Shown here: piece by piece, positions 8,587 to 16,646 of the stretch
Numbering within the stretch: position 1 is the first letter of the stretch
Layout: every line of letters starts with the position of its first letter
Origin: Thiobacillus thioparus DSM 505
GTDB lineage: Bacteria; Pseudomonadota; Gammaproteobacteria; Burkholderiales; Thiobacillaceae
Direction: 5' to 3'
DNA length: 35,958 bases
Assembly (NCBI RefSeq): GCF_000373385.1
Contig: NZ_KB891327.1
Span: forward strand, 832 to 36,789
Notes under the pieces: generated by a model
Told to the model about the DNA's origin: nothing
The model's input: the letters and a program-made list of their open reading frames with translations, nothing else
Database searches by the model: none
Translations under genes and position numbers: made by a program

Positions 8587-9507
8587 TTAATTGCTGATGT
8601 ACTGGAGGCTTGCGGAAAATCCTGTAAGGACATTTCCTGAGACGTCGTACGTTTTAATCGTGCTTAGTGCGAGAGTTGTCACTGCTCCGGTTACGTAGAA
8701 ATCGAAGTCTGTGAGAAGCGCTGAGGACTCACCTTTGACCGGGGAGCGAAGAACCTTAATCGATGACCCTGTATCCGCCCAGGTAAGGTTCATGATGTCG
8801 CCCCGGCCTTGGGTTACCCATGAGCTTCCGGTGGCCGCCAAGGTGCGCGTAAACTCTGCTTGTATGGAATGGGGGATGACGCCTGTCGGCCCACTAAAAT
8901 GGACCACGTAATGGGGCGCCCGCTCAATAGATCGGATGGGCCCCGGCGCTCCGGTGTTGTCTCCCAGTTCGAGTTGATTTTGTGCGCCAGCCTGTAGGGG
9001 CAGTACCTCCACCAATGCGGGCTGCTGCATGACGTTTACACCTCCAGCCATGAACGCAATGCTTGCCTCACCTGGCGCCAGCGTCGTCGGCAAATCCAGT
9101 AAAACCAAGGTGTCAGACCAGTCGTTTTGATTGCCCGCCATCGGCCGCACAAACCAGGAGCCGAACTCAGCGCCTAAAGTGTTGAACCCACCCGCATAGT
9201 TTGATAGGCCCGCATTGGGGTATGAAACCCCTGATCTGTCGGATACCACTAGTTTCGAAACCGGGTCCGGATACACTTGAAAAAGTGCACGTACGCGGGG
9301 GTCACCAGGGGAGTAGGTGACAACCGATCCGCTGGCGGGCGTGATGACGACTGTCAAATCGTTTCTGGTCAATTGCTGTTTCCAGCCTGCAGCCAAAGCG
9401 ATCGTTTCCCCGGGCCTGGCTGACGCAGAAAAAGTGCGTACTCCAGTACAACCAGCCACTAATAATGACAACGTAACCAAGCAAGCCAAGTATTGTTTTG
9501 TGTTCAT
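8587..9507 (-). CDS. Lipoprotein B of a tandem paralogous pair
   Basis: The protein is 306 aa. The ATG at 9507 has a strong purine-rich site (AGGGGGAAGC) upstream. The signal ends in LVAGC, with lipidated Cys20. The body matches lipoprotein A (7696-8577) in order and spacing of motifs, indicating a tandem duplication followed by divergence. Copy-specific differences include an insertion around residues 95-125 (SYPNAGLSNYAGGFNTLG). Only 9 bp separate its stop from the ATG of copy A, so translation is likely coupled. Base composition by eye is lower in GC than the core genes to the right. Function is unknown; an outer-membrane accessory role for the locus is inferred from the lipid anchor and neighbours. 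Confidence 0.8.
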   Translation of the reverse strand: MNTKQYLACLVTLSLLVAGCTGVRTFSASARPGETIALAAGWKQQLTRNDLTVVITPASGSVVTYSPGDPRVRALFQVYPDPVSKLVVSDRSGVSYPNAGLSNYAGGFNTLGAEFGSWFVRPMAGNQNDWSDTLVLLDLPTTLAPGEASIAFMAGGVNVMQQPALVEVLPLQAGAQNQLELGDNTGAPGPIRSIERAPHYVVHFSGPTGVIPHSIQAEFTRTLAATGSSWVTQGRGDIMNLTWADTGSSIKVLRSPVKGESSALLTDFDFYVTGAVTTLALSTIKTYDVSGNVLTGFSASLQYISN

Positions 9508-9535
9508 GCTTCCCCCTTAATCTTGCGATTCGTGC

Positions 9536-11074
9536 CTATTCCAGGCCCAAAGCCATGCGCTTCAATCGTTGTAAATCGGCCAAGTCGATCACGTTGTCCG
9601 GCGCGCCAGCGGGCGAGACATCGGCACTCACTTGTTGAAGTGAGGTCGCTGTCGTCAGCCCTAACTCGATGCGTTCCAACAACGCAATATCGGCGACGTC
9701 GACATGGCCGTCATCGTTGAGGTCGCCGTCGGGTGGGCTGACGACAAGTTGAGCCAGGGCTGCAGTTGCGTTTGCGGCGCTGTAGGAAAAACTGAAGGTA
9801 CCGATCTGTGTGGGTGTTCCGCTCAGAACACCTGTTCCGTCCATTGCGATTCCCGGCGGTAGCGCTCCATTTGTAATGGCATAGCTTGATGCGCCGGCAG
9901 GACTCAACTGCAAGGGATTCATCGGGTGCAAATAGCGCAGCGATGCAGCGAGGAGCGGGCTATTCACGCCGGGGAGGGACTGTCCATTGCCGGGCGCGAG
10001 TGCGTCTCGCCCGTCTGCGCTGGTGGGGGAGGAGCCATTATTGAGGGCCAGCTCAATTTCGTCTGGTACGCCATCATGGTCCGTATCTGTCAGTGTATTG
10101 GGGCTGAGAGCGGGAAGCGTCTTGAGGACCAACGCAGTCGACAGGGGATCTCCGTTCCAGCTTCCGTCTGCCGATTGCTGGCCGGCGCCAATAAGCAAGT
10201 AATCCTGGGCAGGCGCTAGAGCGGGATGCGCGGCATTGACGGCCTGGATGGCAAGATAAACCAGCGCGGTCTGCATGGGCGTGCTGACACCATTTTCTCC
10301 AAAGCAGTTGTCAGCATTTTTCTTGGTCAGGAGATAGGCCACGCCGTTATCGAGAACCGTCGTAAGGTCATAAGTTCCGATACCCTGGCAATAGAGTGAA
10401 GTCCAGTTATTGACATTACTTAACTTGGCGACTTCCAGGAGAGTGATGGCCGTTGGCAACAGGGCACTGGCACTTATGTTTATGGTTTCGCCCGTTGTGA
10501 TGCGAGGCATGTAGGACCACCCTTTGCCAGACGCTTCCGTTCTTTGCGAAGGCAGGATTTCGCAAGCAACCGCCTTGCTTAGTTCAGTCGATTGGTTAGC
10601 GTAGCTGTAGCCGGACAGGCGGACGGCTTCGATACCCAAAGGCGTGTCGGGGAAGCTCACTCCATATTGGGGGTAGGCCCCCCAAGCCTGGCGATCCGAA
10701 GCGGATCTGGCCGTGAGCAAAGCCTGGGCATATGGCTTCATGTTCATGCCGGTGCCGGCTAACGCAGCGATCTTGCGTGCGGTGGAGTCGACACTGGCCG
10801 TTTCGGCATTGGCGAGCCAGGCACTTGCCGCACCATAGGTTTCACCCGTTTTGATCCCGGCATGTATCAGCGCTTCCAGCACGGTCGCGGTGGTTTGTAC
10901 TTTCAGGCTGTCGTTGGCCGACCAGGAGCCATCGCCTTTTTGCGACTGGAATAGATAGGCCAGACCTTTGACGCGTGCAGCGTCTATTTCGACAAGTGAG
11001 ACTGGCCAGGCAACCTGACTAACAGCCAGACTGCCCAGCACACCAGCGAACGCGAATAACCGTAATTTCCCCAT
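9536..11074 (-). CDS. Exported alpha-alpha-toroid protein with putative-Ig domain and C-terminal dockerin
   Basis: The protein is 512 aa. The ATG at 11074 is preceded by a strong GGGGGGAG site. An N-terminal signal spans about residues 1-25 (FAGVLGSLAVSQVAWP). Residues about 30-322 resemble the prenyltransferase/squalene-cyclase toroid, with QSQKGDGSW near the start and QQSADGSWNGDPLSTALVL near the end. No DXDD cyclase motif is visible, so catalysis is doubtful. A thrombospondin-3-type Ca site (DTDHDGVPDE) follows at about 330-345. Next comes a putative-Ig (He_PIG) domain at about 384-448 (LPPGIAMDGTGVLSGTPTQIGTF). Residues 449-512 form a dockerin-like pair of Ca loops: DLNDDGHVDVADIALLER and a diverged DVSPAGAPDNVIDLADL. 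It is the first gene of the minus-strand locus. Dockerins classically bind cohesins, and none is seen nearby. Confidence 0.87.
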   Translation of the reverse strand: MGKLRLFAFAGVLGSLAVSQVAWPVSLVEIDAARVKGLAYLFQSQKGDGSWSANDSLKVQTTATVLEALIHAGIKTGETYGAASAWLANAETASVDSTARKIAALAGTGMNMKPYAQALLTARSASDRQAWGAYPQYGVSFPDTPLGIEAVRLSGYSYANQSTELSKAVACEILPSQRTEASGKGWSYMPRITTGETINISASALLPTAITLLEVAKLSNVNNWTSLYCQGIGTYDLTTVLDNGVAYLLTKKNADNCFGENGVSTPMQTALVYLAIQAVNAAHPALAPAQDYLLIGAGQQSADGSWNGDPLSTALVLKTLPALSPNTLTDTDHDGVPDEIELALNNGSSPTSADGRDALAPGNGQSLPGVNSPLLAASLRYLHPMNPLQLSPAGASSYAITNGALPPGIAMDGTGVLSGTPTQIGTFSFSYSAANATAALAQLVVSPPDGDLNDDGHVDVADIALLERIELGLTTATSLQQVSADVSPAGAPDNVIDLADLQRLKRMALGLE

Positions 11075-11417
11075 GCTCCCCCCTGATTTTTTGTTTGATT
11101 CAGCACACGTCGTCCGACAGCGCCCGCGGTTTTGCGGTGCGCAACCATCCGTCGTGGACCTTGCGACTGGTGGGAAACTTACGTGTTAGTTATCCGAGCC
11201 AACTCAGGTAACCACCGAGCGGCTGAAAAGTCGTTGGGGGGGGCGGTGATGCAGGAACCGTCAGGTGCTTGCGCGACGGGTACGGTATTTTTAAATGGGA
11301 TGAATGAACCTTGGATAAGGTCAAGCTGGATTGACTGGCTCTTTGCGAAAAAACAATAGCGCATGCGGCTCTCCTCAGGCTGCATTGGAAACAACTAATT
11401 ATTGTTTTCCGCAAACA

Positions 11418-11438
11418 GCCAACGTACTTTGCGTTGGC
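11418..11438. other. Perfect 7-bp hairpin in the intergenic region
   Basis: GCCAACG and CGTTGGC flank a 7-base loop, only 7 bp from a second imperfect hairpin at 11387-11410. No T-run adjoins either one. They may be protein-binding palindromes or part of an untranslated RNA. Confidence 0.4.
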
Positions 11439-11861
11439 CGTGTATTAAGTGGGATCGAAAGTTACAGGATGGTTTTTGTGTTTGTCAAGAAAAATTTTCG
11501 TGGTCGGTGGGCACGGAAATTTTAACCGCGCAAGATGTTTTGATTGGCTCGTGGATGTGGCGACTTGTTTCGATGCCAAGTGCTGTGCGCTTGATTCTCG
11601 GCTGTTGAGCAAGCGATATTTCCGTGCTTCCATTGATGCGTGTTTGGCTGATTTGAGCGTGACTCTGCTGATGGCTGATGAGTCTGTTTGTGATTGATTG
11701 TAAGGGGTTGCATGGTGTTGCAAATGGCAATTCAGACCCCTTGGGAAGTTTTGAAATTCCGGTGTTTGCCGGGGCCATTCCTTCCTCCGAAGCATGCAAA
11801 TTTAGGATGTTCTGGGCGGTTAGAAATCGGGCTTCATGGTAAATAAAAAAGTTACGCTGAC

Positions 11862-11891
11862 TCGACAGCTGCGAGGCCTTTCGGTTATGAT
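11862..11891 (+). promoter_or_regulatory. Candidate sigma-70 promoter of tRNA-Val
   Basis: TCGACA (11862-11867) and TATGAT (11886-11891) are separated by 18 bp and are followed by a GC-rich discriminator (GCGCCCCGC). A GC-rich discriminator is typical of stable-RNA promoters under stringent control. The tRNA begins 12 bases after the -10 element. Confidence 0.55.
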
Positions 11892-11903
11892 GCGCCCCGC
11901 ATT

Positions 11904-11980
11904 AGGCGCGTAGCTCAGCTGGTTAGAGCACCACCTTGACATGGTGGGGGTCGTTGGTTCGAGTCCAATCGCGCCTACCA
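11904..11980 (+). tRNA. tRNA-Val (anticodon GAC)
   Basis: This is a complete 77-base cloverleaf with an encoded CCA end. The acceptor stem is AGGCGCG/CGCGCCT. The D-arm is GCTC/GAGC, the anticodon stem is CCACC/GGTGG with loop TTGACAT, and the T-arm is GTTGG/CCAAT (one G-T pair) with loop TTCGAGT. The anticodon GAC reads GUC and GUU valine codons. It is the first gene of the core block and lies about 200 bp ahead of thrS. Confidence 0.97.
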
Positions 11981-12132
11981 ATATTTAAGGGGTCGGGATG
12001 ACCTGGTTTCAAGAGGGGCTGAACTGCCCACGGAGGTTGCGAAATGTCACCGCGAACTAGCCAGGCTGTCACTGGATAACACCCGGCGCATAGCTGTTCG
12101 CAGGTACTCTGCAATCTTTGAATGTAATACCT

Positions 12133-12160
12133 AAAAGCGCGGCCGGTCCGCGCTTTTTTT
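12133..12160 (+). terminator. Intrinsic terminator or attenuator just before thrS
   Basis: A 10-bp perfect stem (AAAAGCGCGG/CCGCGCTTTT) with a 5-base loop is followed by a T-run to 12160. It sits 18 bp upstream of the thrS ATG. It may end the tRNA-Val transcript, or act as an attenuator in the thrS leader. The very short distance to the thrS ribosome site (GGAG) makes regulatory use plausible. Confidence 0.75.
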
Positions 12161-12178
12161 CGTTTCTGGAGTCTGAAA

Positions 12179-14092
12179 ATGGTCAACGTCACGCTTCCCG
12201 ATGGCTCGGTCCGCCCGTTCGAGGGCCCGGTCACGGTCGCGCAGGTCGCATTCAGCATCGGGGCGGGCCTTGCCAAGGCAGCGCTCGCCGGGCGGGTGAA
12301 CGGCAAGCTGGTCGACACCAGCCACCTGATCGATGCCGACGCGCAGCTTGCCATCGTCACGGCCAAGGATGCGGAGGCGCTCGACCTGATCCGCCACGAT
12401 GCGGCGCATGTCATGGCACAGGCCGTGCAGGAGCTCTACCCGGGCACCCAGGTGACGATCGGCCCCTCGATCGAGGATGGCTTCTACTACGACTTCGCGC
12501 GTGCGGAGCCGTTTACGCCAGAGGACCTGGTGGCGATCGAAAAGCGCATGGACGAGATTGTCAAGCGCGATCTGCCCATCGTGCGCGAGGTGTGGGAACG
12601 CGAGGACGCCATGCGGGTGTTCGCCGAACTCGGCGAGACCTACAAGGTGCAGATCATCGACGAAGTGATTCCCAAGGGCGAGGAACTCTCGATCTACCGT
12701 CAGGGCGAGTGGTTCGACGTCTGCCGCGGCCCGCACCTGCCGTCCACCGGCAAGCTGCCGCGCGCGTTCAAGCTGATGAAGCTGGCCGGGGCCTATTGGC
12801 GCGGCGACTCGAAGAATCCAATGCTGCAGCGCATCTACGGCACTGCGTGGGCGAAGAAGGATGACCTCGAGGCCTACCTGCACCGGCTGGAAGAGGCGGA
12901 GAAGCGCGACCACCGCCGCCTCGCCAAGCAGCTCGACCTGTTGCACATGCAGGACGAGGCGCCGGGCATGGTGTTCTGGCACCCCAAGGGCTGGATCGTG
13001 TGGCAGCAGATCGAGCAGTACATGCGGCAGAAATTCGTCGAATACGGCTACCAGGAAGTGCGCACCCCGGCGGTGATGGACAAAAGCCTGTGGGAGAAGT
13101 CCGGCCACTGGGATAACTACCGCGACAACATGTTCACCACGGCGTCGGAAAACCGCGACTATGCGGTCAAGCCGATGAACTGCCCGGGGCACGTGCAGAT
13201 ATTCAACAGCGGCTTGCATTCCTACCGCGACCTGCCTTTACGCCTGGCCGAGTTCGGTTCCTGTCATCGAAACGAGCCGTCAGGCGCACTGCACGGCATC
13301 ATGCGGGTGCGCGGCTTCACCCAGGACGACGCGCACATCTTCTGTACCGAAGACCAGATCGAGGCCGAAGTCGCCGACTTCATCGTCATGCTGCAGAAGG
13401 TCTATGCGGATTTCGGCTTCAACGACGTGCTGGTCAAGCTGTCGACCCGGCCGGACAAGCGCGTCGGCTCGGACGAGAGCTGGGACAAAGCCGAAGCGGC
13501 GCTCGCCGCCGCGCTCGAAAAGAACAAGCTGGCCTTCGACCTGCAACCGGGCGAGGGCGCCTTTTATGGCCCCAAGATCGAATTCACGCTGAAGGACACG
13601 CTCGGCCGGCTGTGGCAATGCGGCACCATCCAGCTCGACTTCAACCTGCCAGTGCGCCTCGGTGCCGAGTTCGTCGACGAGGACAACAGCCGCAAGCCGC
13701 CGGTGATGCTGCATCGCGCGATCCTCGGTTCGATGGAGCGTTTCATCGGTATCCTGATCGAGCACCACGCCGGCAACTTCCCGCTGTGGCTGGCGCCGGT
13801 ACAGGTCATGGTCCTGAATATCAGCGAACGCCAGGCCGAATATGCCCGGAAAGTCGTACAGGCGCTGCGCGAGGCGGGCATCCGCGCGGTGTCGGACTTG
13901 AGTAATAACAAGATTACCTATAAAATCCGGGAACATAGCTTGCAGAAGCTGCCTTATCAGGTGGTCGTCGGTGACAAGGAGATGGAGGCCGGAGTGGTCG
14001 CCGTCCGTGCCCGTGGCAATCAGGATTTGGGGCAGCTCGGTTTGAATGACTTGATTGCGCGCCTGAAAGCGGAAACGCTGGCGCGCCAGTAA
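12179..14092 (+). CDS. thrS: Threonyl-tRNA synthetase
   Basis: The enzyme charges tRNA-Thr in the cytoplasm. It is 637 aa, the usual class II ThrRS length, starting at an ATG with GGAG 7 bases upstream. Domain order is normal. The TGS domain (about 1-62, [11 protein letters not shown]) is followed by the editing domain ([12 protein letters not shown], and WFDVCRGPH with its Cys and His). The catalytic domain has the zinc-binding MNCPGH (Cys335), motif 2 around [15 protein letters not shown] with [15 protein letters not shown], and motif 3 [16 protein letters not shown]. The C-terminal anticodon-binding domain carries [13 protein letters not shown]. It heads the infC-rpmI-rplT-pheST-ihfA block, as in many proteobacteria. 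A terminator-like hairpin precedes it and a very long one follows it. Confidence 0.98.
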   Translation: MVNVTLPDGSVRPFEGPVTVAQVAFSIGAGLAKAALAGRVNGKLVDTSHLIDADAQLAIVTAKDAEALDLIRHDAAHVMAQAVQELYPGTQVTIGPSIEDGFYYDFARAEPFTPEDLVAIEKRMDEIVKRDLPIVREVWEREDAMRVFAELGETYKVQIIDEVIPKGEELSIYRQGEWFDVCRGPHLPSTGKLPRAFKLMKLAGAYWRGDSKNPMLQRIYGTAWAKKDDLEAYLHRLEEAEKRDHRRLAKQLDLLHMQDEAPGMVFWHPKGWIVWQQIEQYMRQKFVEYGYQEVRTPAVMDKSLWEKSGHWDNYRDNMFTTASENRDYAVKPMNCPGHVQIFNSGLHSYRDLPLRLAEFGSCHRNEPSGALHGIMRVRGFTQDDAHIFCTEDQIEAEVADFIVMLQKVYADFGFNDVLVKLSTRPDKRVGSDESWDKAEAALAAALEKNKLAFDLQPGEGAFYGPKIEFTLKDTLGRLWQCGTIQLDFNLPVRLGAEFVDEDNSRKPPVMLHRAILGSMERFIGILIEHHAGNFPLWLAPVQVMVLNISERQAEYARKVVQALREAGIRAVSDLSNNKITYKIREHSLQKLPYQVVVGDKEMEAGVVAVRARGNQDLGQLGLNDLIARLKAETLARQ

Positions 14093-14096
14093 CAGC

Positions 14097-14171
14097 GGTC
14101 AAACAAGGCGTCGGGACCTCCCGTGATCGGGATCGGGTCCCACGCCTTCTTTAATTTGTTTGACCTTTTTT
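14097..14171 (+). terminator. Very long hairpin with T-run between thrS and infC (terminator/attenuator)
   Basis: The outer stem GGTCAAACAA/TTGTTTGACC (14097-14106 with 14156-14165) is perfect over 10 bp. Inside it AGGCGT pairs with ACGCCT (14106-14111 / 14142-14147), GGGACC with GGTCCC (14113-14118 / 14136-14141), and CCCG with CGGG (14120-14123 / 14128-14131) around a TGAT loop. Six Ts follow at 14166-14171. It starts 4 bp after the thrS stop and ends 42 bp before infC. It could simply terminate thrS, or serve as a leader attenuator controlling infC-rpmI-rplT. Confidence 0.75.
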
Positions 14172-14213
14172 GCCTCGGCGCCAAGCGTCAGGTTTTTATT
14201 TGGAGAACGGCTC

Positions 14214-14738
14214 ATCGCGACAGAAAAGAAGCAGACACGCATCAATGGTGAAATTACAGCCCCTGAGGTGCGGTTGGTCGGTGTGGAAGGCGAACAGCTC
14301 GGCATTGTGAAGATTTACGATGCGCTGCGGCAGGCGGAAGAAGCTGACTTGGATCTGGTTGAAATTGCGCCGACGGCCCAGCCGCCCGTGTGCAAGATCA
14401 TGGACTACGGTAAGTTCAAATATCAGGAAAGCAAGAAGCAGCACGAAGCCAAGCTGAAGCAGAAGCAGGTCCAGATCAAGGAAATCAAGTTCCGTCCGGG
14501 TACGGACGAAGGCGATTACCAGATCAAGCTTCGCAACCTCATCAAGTTTCTCGAAGAAGGCGATAAGACCAAGATTACATTGCGTTTTCGGGGTCGGGAG
14601 ATGGCCAACCAGGAAATCGGCATGGCCCAGTTGCGGCGCGTATCAAACGACCTGGCCGAACTTGCGGTGGTCGAGCAGTTCCCCAAGATGGAAGGTCGGC
14701 AGTTGGTGATGATGCTGGCGCCCAAGAAAAAGATTTGA
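14214..14738 (+). CDS. infC: Translation initiation factor IF-3 (ATC start)
   Basis: IF-3 binds the 30S subunit and enforces correct start-codon selection. The best start is ATC at 14214, giving 174 aa beginning (M)[13 protein letters not shown], where IF-3 proteins normally begin. GGAG lies 8 bases upstream. No ATG or GTG fits the conserved N-terminus; an in-frame ATG further upstream (14160) falls inside the upstream hairpin and would add an unconserved stretch. A non-standard start in infC is known from E. coli (AUU), where IF-3 represses its own translation by rejecting it; the same control is inferred here. Family motifs include the N-domain RINGEI and [13 protein letters not shown], the linker [14 protein letters not shown] and the C-domain [20 protein letters not shown], ending in APKKKI. 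Confidence 0.95.
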   Translation: MATEKKQTRINGEITAPEVRLVGVEGEQLGIVKIYDALRQAEEADLDLVEIAPTAQPPVCKIMDYGKFKYQESKKQHEAKLKQKQVQIKEIKFRPGTDEGDYQIKLRNLIKFLEEGDKTKITLRFRGREMANQEIGMAQLRRVSNDLAELAVVEQFPKMEGRQLVMMLAPKKKI

Positions 14739-14815
14739 GTTTCGAGACCGGCGTTTCTCGGACCCGTGCTGGTTAAGCCAGTGGTCAAAAACGCCAACAA
14801 TACGTGCAGTCGGGT

Positions 14816-14846
14816 AGGTGAAGCATTCCGCGTCGCGGGGTCACCT
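14816..14846 (+). promoter_or_regulatory. Structured leader upstream of rpmI (candidate ribosomal-protein operator)
   Basis: AGGTGA (14816-14821) pairs with TCACCT (14841-14846) around an inner stem CCGC/GCGG with a GTC loop. A second small hairpin, CTGG/CCAG, lies at 14769-14781. The structure fills the 134-bp gap between infC and rpmI, the position from which L20 is known to repress rpmI-rplT in E. coli. No T-run follows, so control would be at translation or RNA stability. Confidence 0.45.
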
Positions 14847-14872
14847 GACCGCATGAAATAAAAGGAAACATC

Positions 14873-15070
14873 ATGCCTAAGATGAAAAGCAAGAGCGGCG
14901 CCGCCAAGCGGTTCCGTGCGCTGGGCGGCGGCGGATTCAAGCGCTCGCATGCATTCATGCGCCACATTCTCACCAAGAAGAGCACCAAGCGTAAGCGCCA
15001 GTTGCGCGGCATGGAAACCGTCAATGCCAGCAACCACAAAGCGGTTGCACGCATGTTGCCCTACGCATAA
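14873..15070 (+). CDS. rpmI: 50S ribosomal protein L35
   Basis: It is a 65-residue, very basic protein of the large subunit. The start [14 protein letters not shown] and the interior [14 protein letters not shown] match the L35 family over its full length. The ATG has AAGGA 7 bases upstream. rplT follows after 12 bp, so the two are surely cotranscribed with infC. Confidence 0.98.
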   Translation: MPKMKSKSGAAKRFRALGGGGFKRSHAFMRHILTKKSTKRKRQLRGMETVNASNHKAVARMLPYA

Positions 15071-15082
15071 AGGAGAGAAAGC

Positions 15083-15442
15083 ATGCCACGCGTCAAACGG
15101 GGTGTAACCGCCCGCGCCAGCCACAAGAAAGTCCTCGATGCCGCCAAAGGCTATCGCGGTCGTCGCAAGAACGTATTCCGTGTCGCCAACGAAGCGGTGA
15201 TGAAGGCCGGCCAGTACCAGTACCGCGACCGTCGTCAGCGTAAGCGCCAGTTCCGCGCACTGTGGATTGCCCGTATCAACGCCGCTTCGCGTCAGCATGG
15301 CCTGACCTACAGCGTGTTCATGAACGGCCTGTCCCGTGCCGAAATCGGCATCGACCGCAAGGTGCTGTCCGACATCGCGATCTTCGACAAGGATGCCTTT
15401 GCCAAGATCGTCGATCAGGTCAAGGCCAAGCTCGCTGCGTAA
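15083..15442 (+). CDS. rplT: 50S ribosomal protein L20
   Basis: The protein is 119 aa, the standard L20 length. It begins [18 protein letters not shown] and has the family blocks [25 protein letters not shown] and [10 protein letters not shown]20 is an early 23S rRNA assembly protein and, in E. coli, the translational repressor of its own operon. A strong AAAGGAG ribosome site precedes the ATG. An intrinsic terminator lies 19 bp after the stop, which separates it from pheS. Confidence 0.98.
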   Translation: MPRVKRGVTARASHKKVLDAAKGYRGRRKNVFRVANEAVMKAGQYQYRDRRQRKRQFRALWIARINAASRQHGLTYSVFMNGLSRAEIGIDRKVLSDIAIFDKDAFAKIVDQVKAKLAA

Positions 15443-15461
15443 GCGGCATCGAAACAACAAG

Positions 15462-15484
15462 AAAAGGCCGCAAGGCCTTTTTTT
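15462..15484 (+). terminator. Intrinsic terminator after rplT
   Basis: Stem AAAAGGCC/GGCCTTTT with a GCAA tetraloop is followed by further Ts to 15484. The flanking CAACAA and TTGTTG can extend the stem. It ends the infC-rpmI-rplT transcript or attenuates read-through into pheS. Confidence 0.85.
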
Positions 15485-15513
15485 GTTGGTGCTGTCTTAA
15501 AGCAAAATGTTTA

Positions 15514-16630
<1,117 letters not shown>

Positions 16631-16646
16631 TTAGAGCGCATTCATC

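Larger units (their letters stand above)
11075..11903. other. Long gene-free interval with several hairpins
   Basis: I find no convincing gene in these 829 bp. Short frames exist on both strands but lack family resemblance or good start signals. The region is AT-richer than both flanks. It contains several inverted repeats: an imperfect one at 11387-11410 (GGAAACAA/TTGTTTTCC), a perfect one at 11418-11438 (GCCAACG/CGTTGGC) and one at 11702-11742 (AAGGGGT/ACCCCTT). It must hold the promoter of the minus-strand secreted-protein locus, which I could not place with confidence, and the tRNA-Val promoter at its right end. Confidence 0.6.

Noticed and set aside
11179..11394. Possible 71-codon gene on the minus strand between the locus and tRNA-Val
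   Set aside because: It has no clear ribosome site and no family resemblance. Overlapping frames of similar length exist on both strands, so it cannot be told from chance.
11904..11980. tRNA-Val as the integration site of an island formed by the secreted locus
   Set aside because: The tRNA 3' end faces thrS, not the locus. No integrase and no repeated tRNA end were seen on the locus side.
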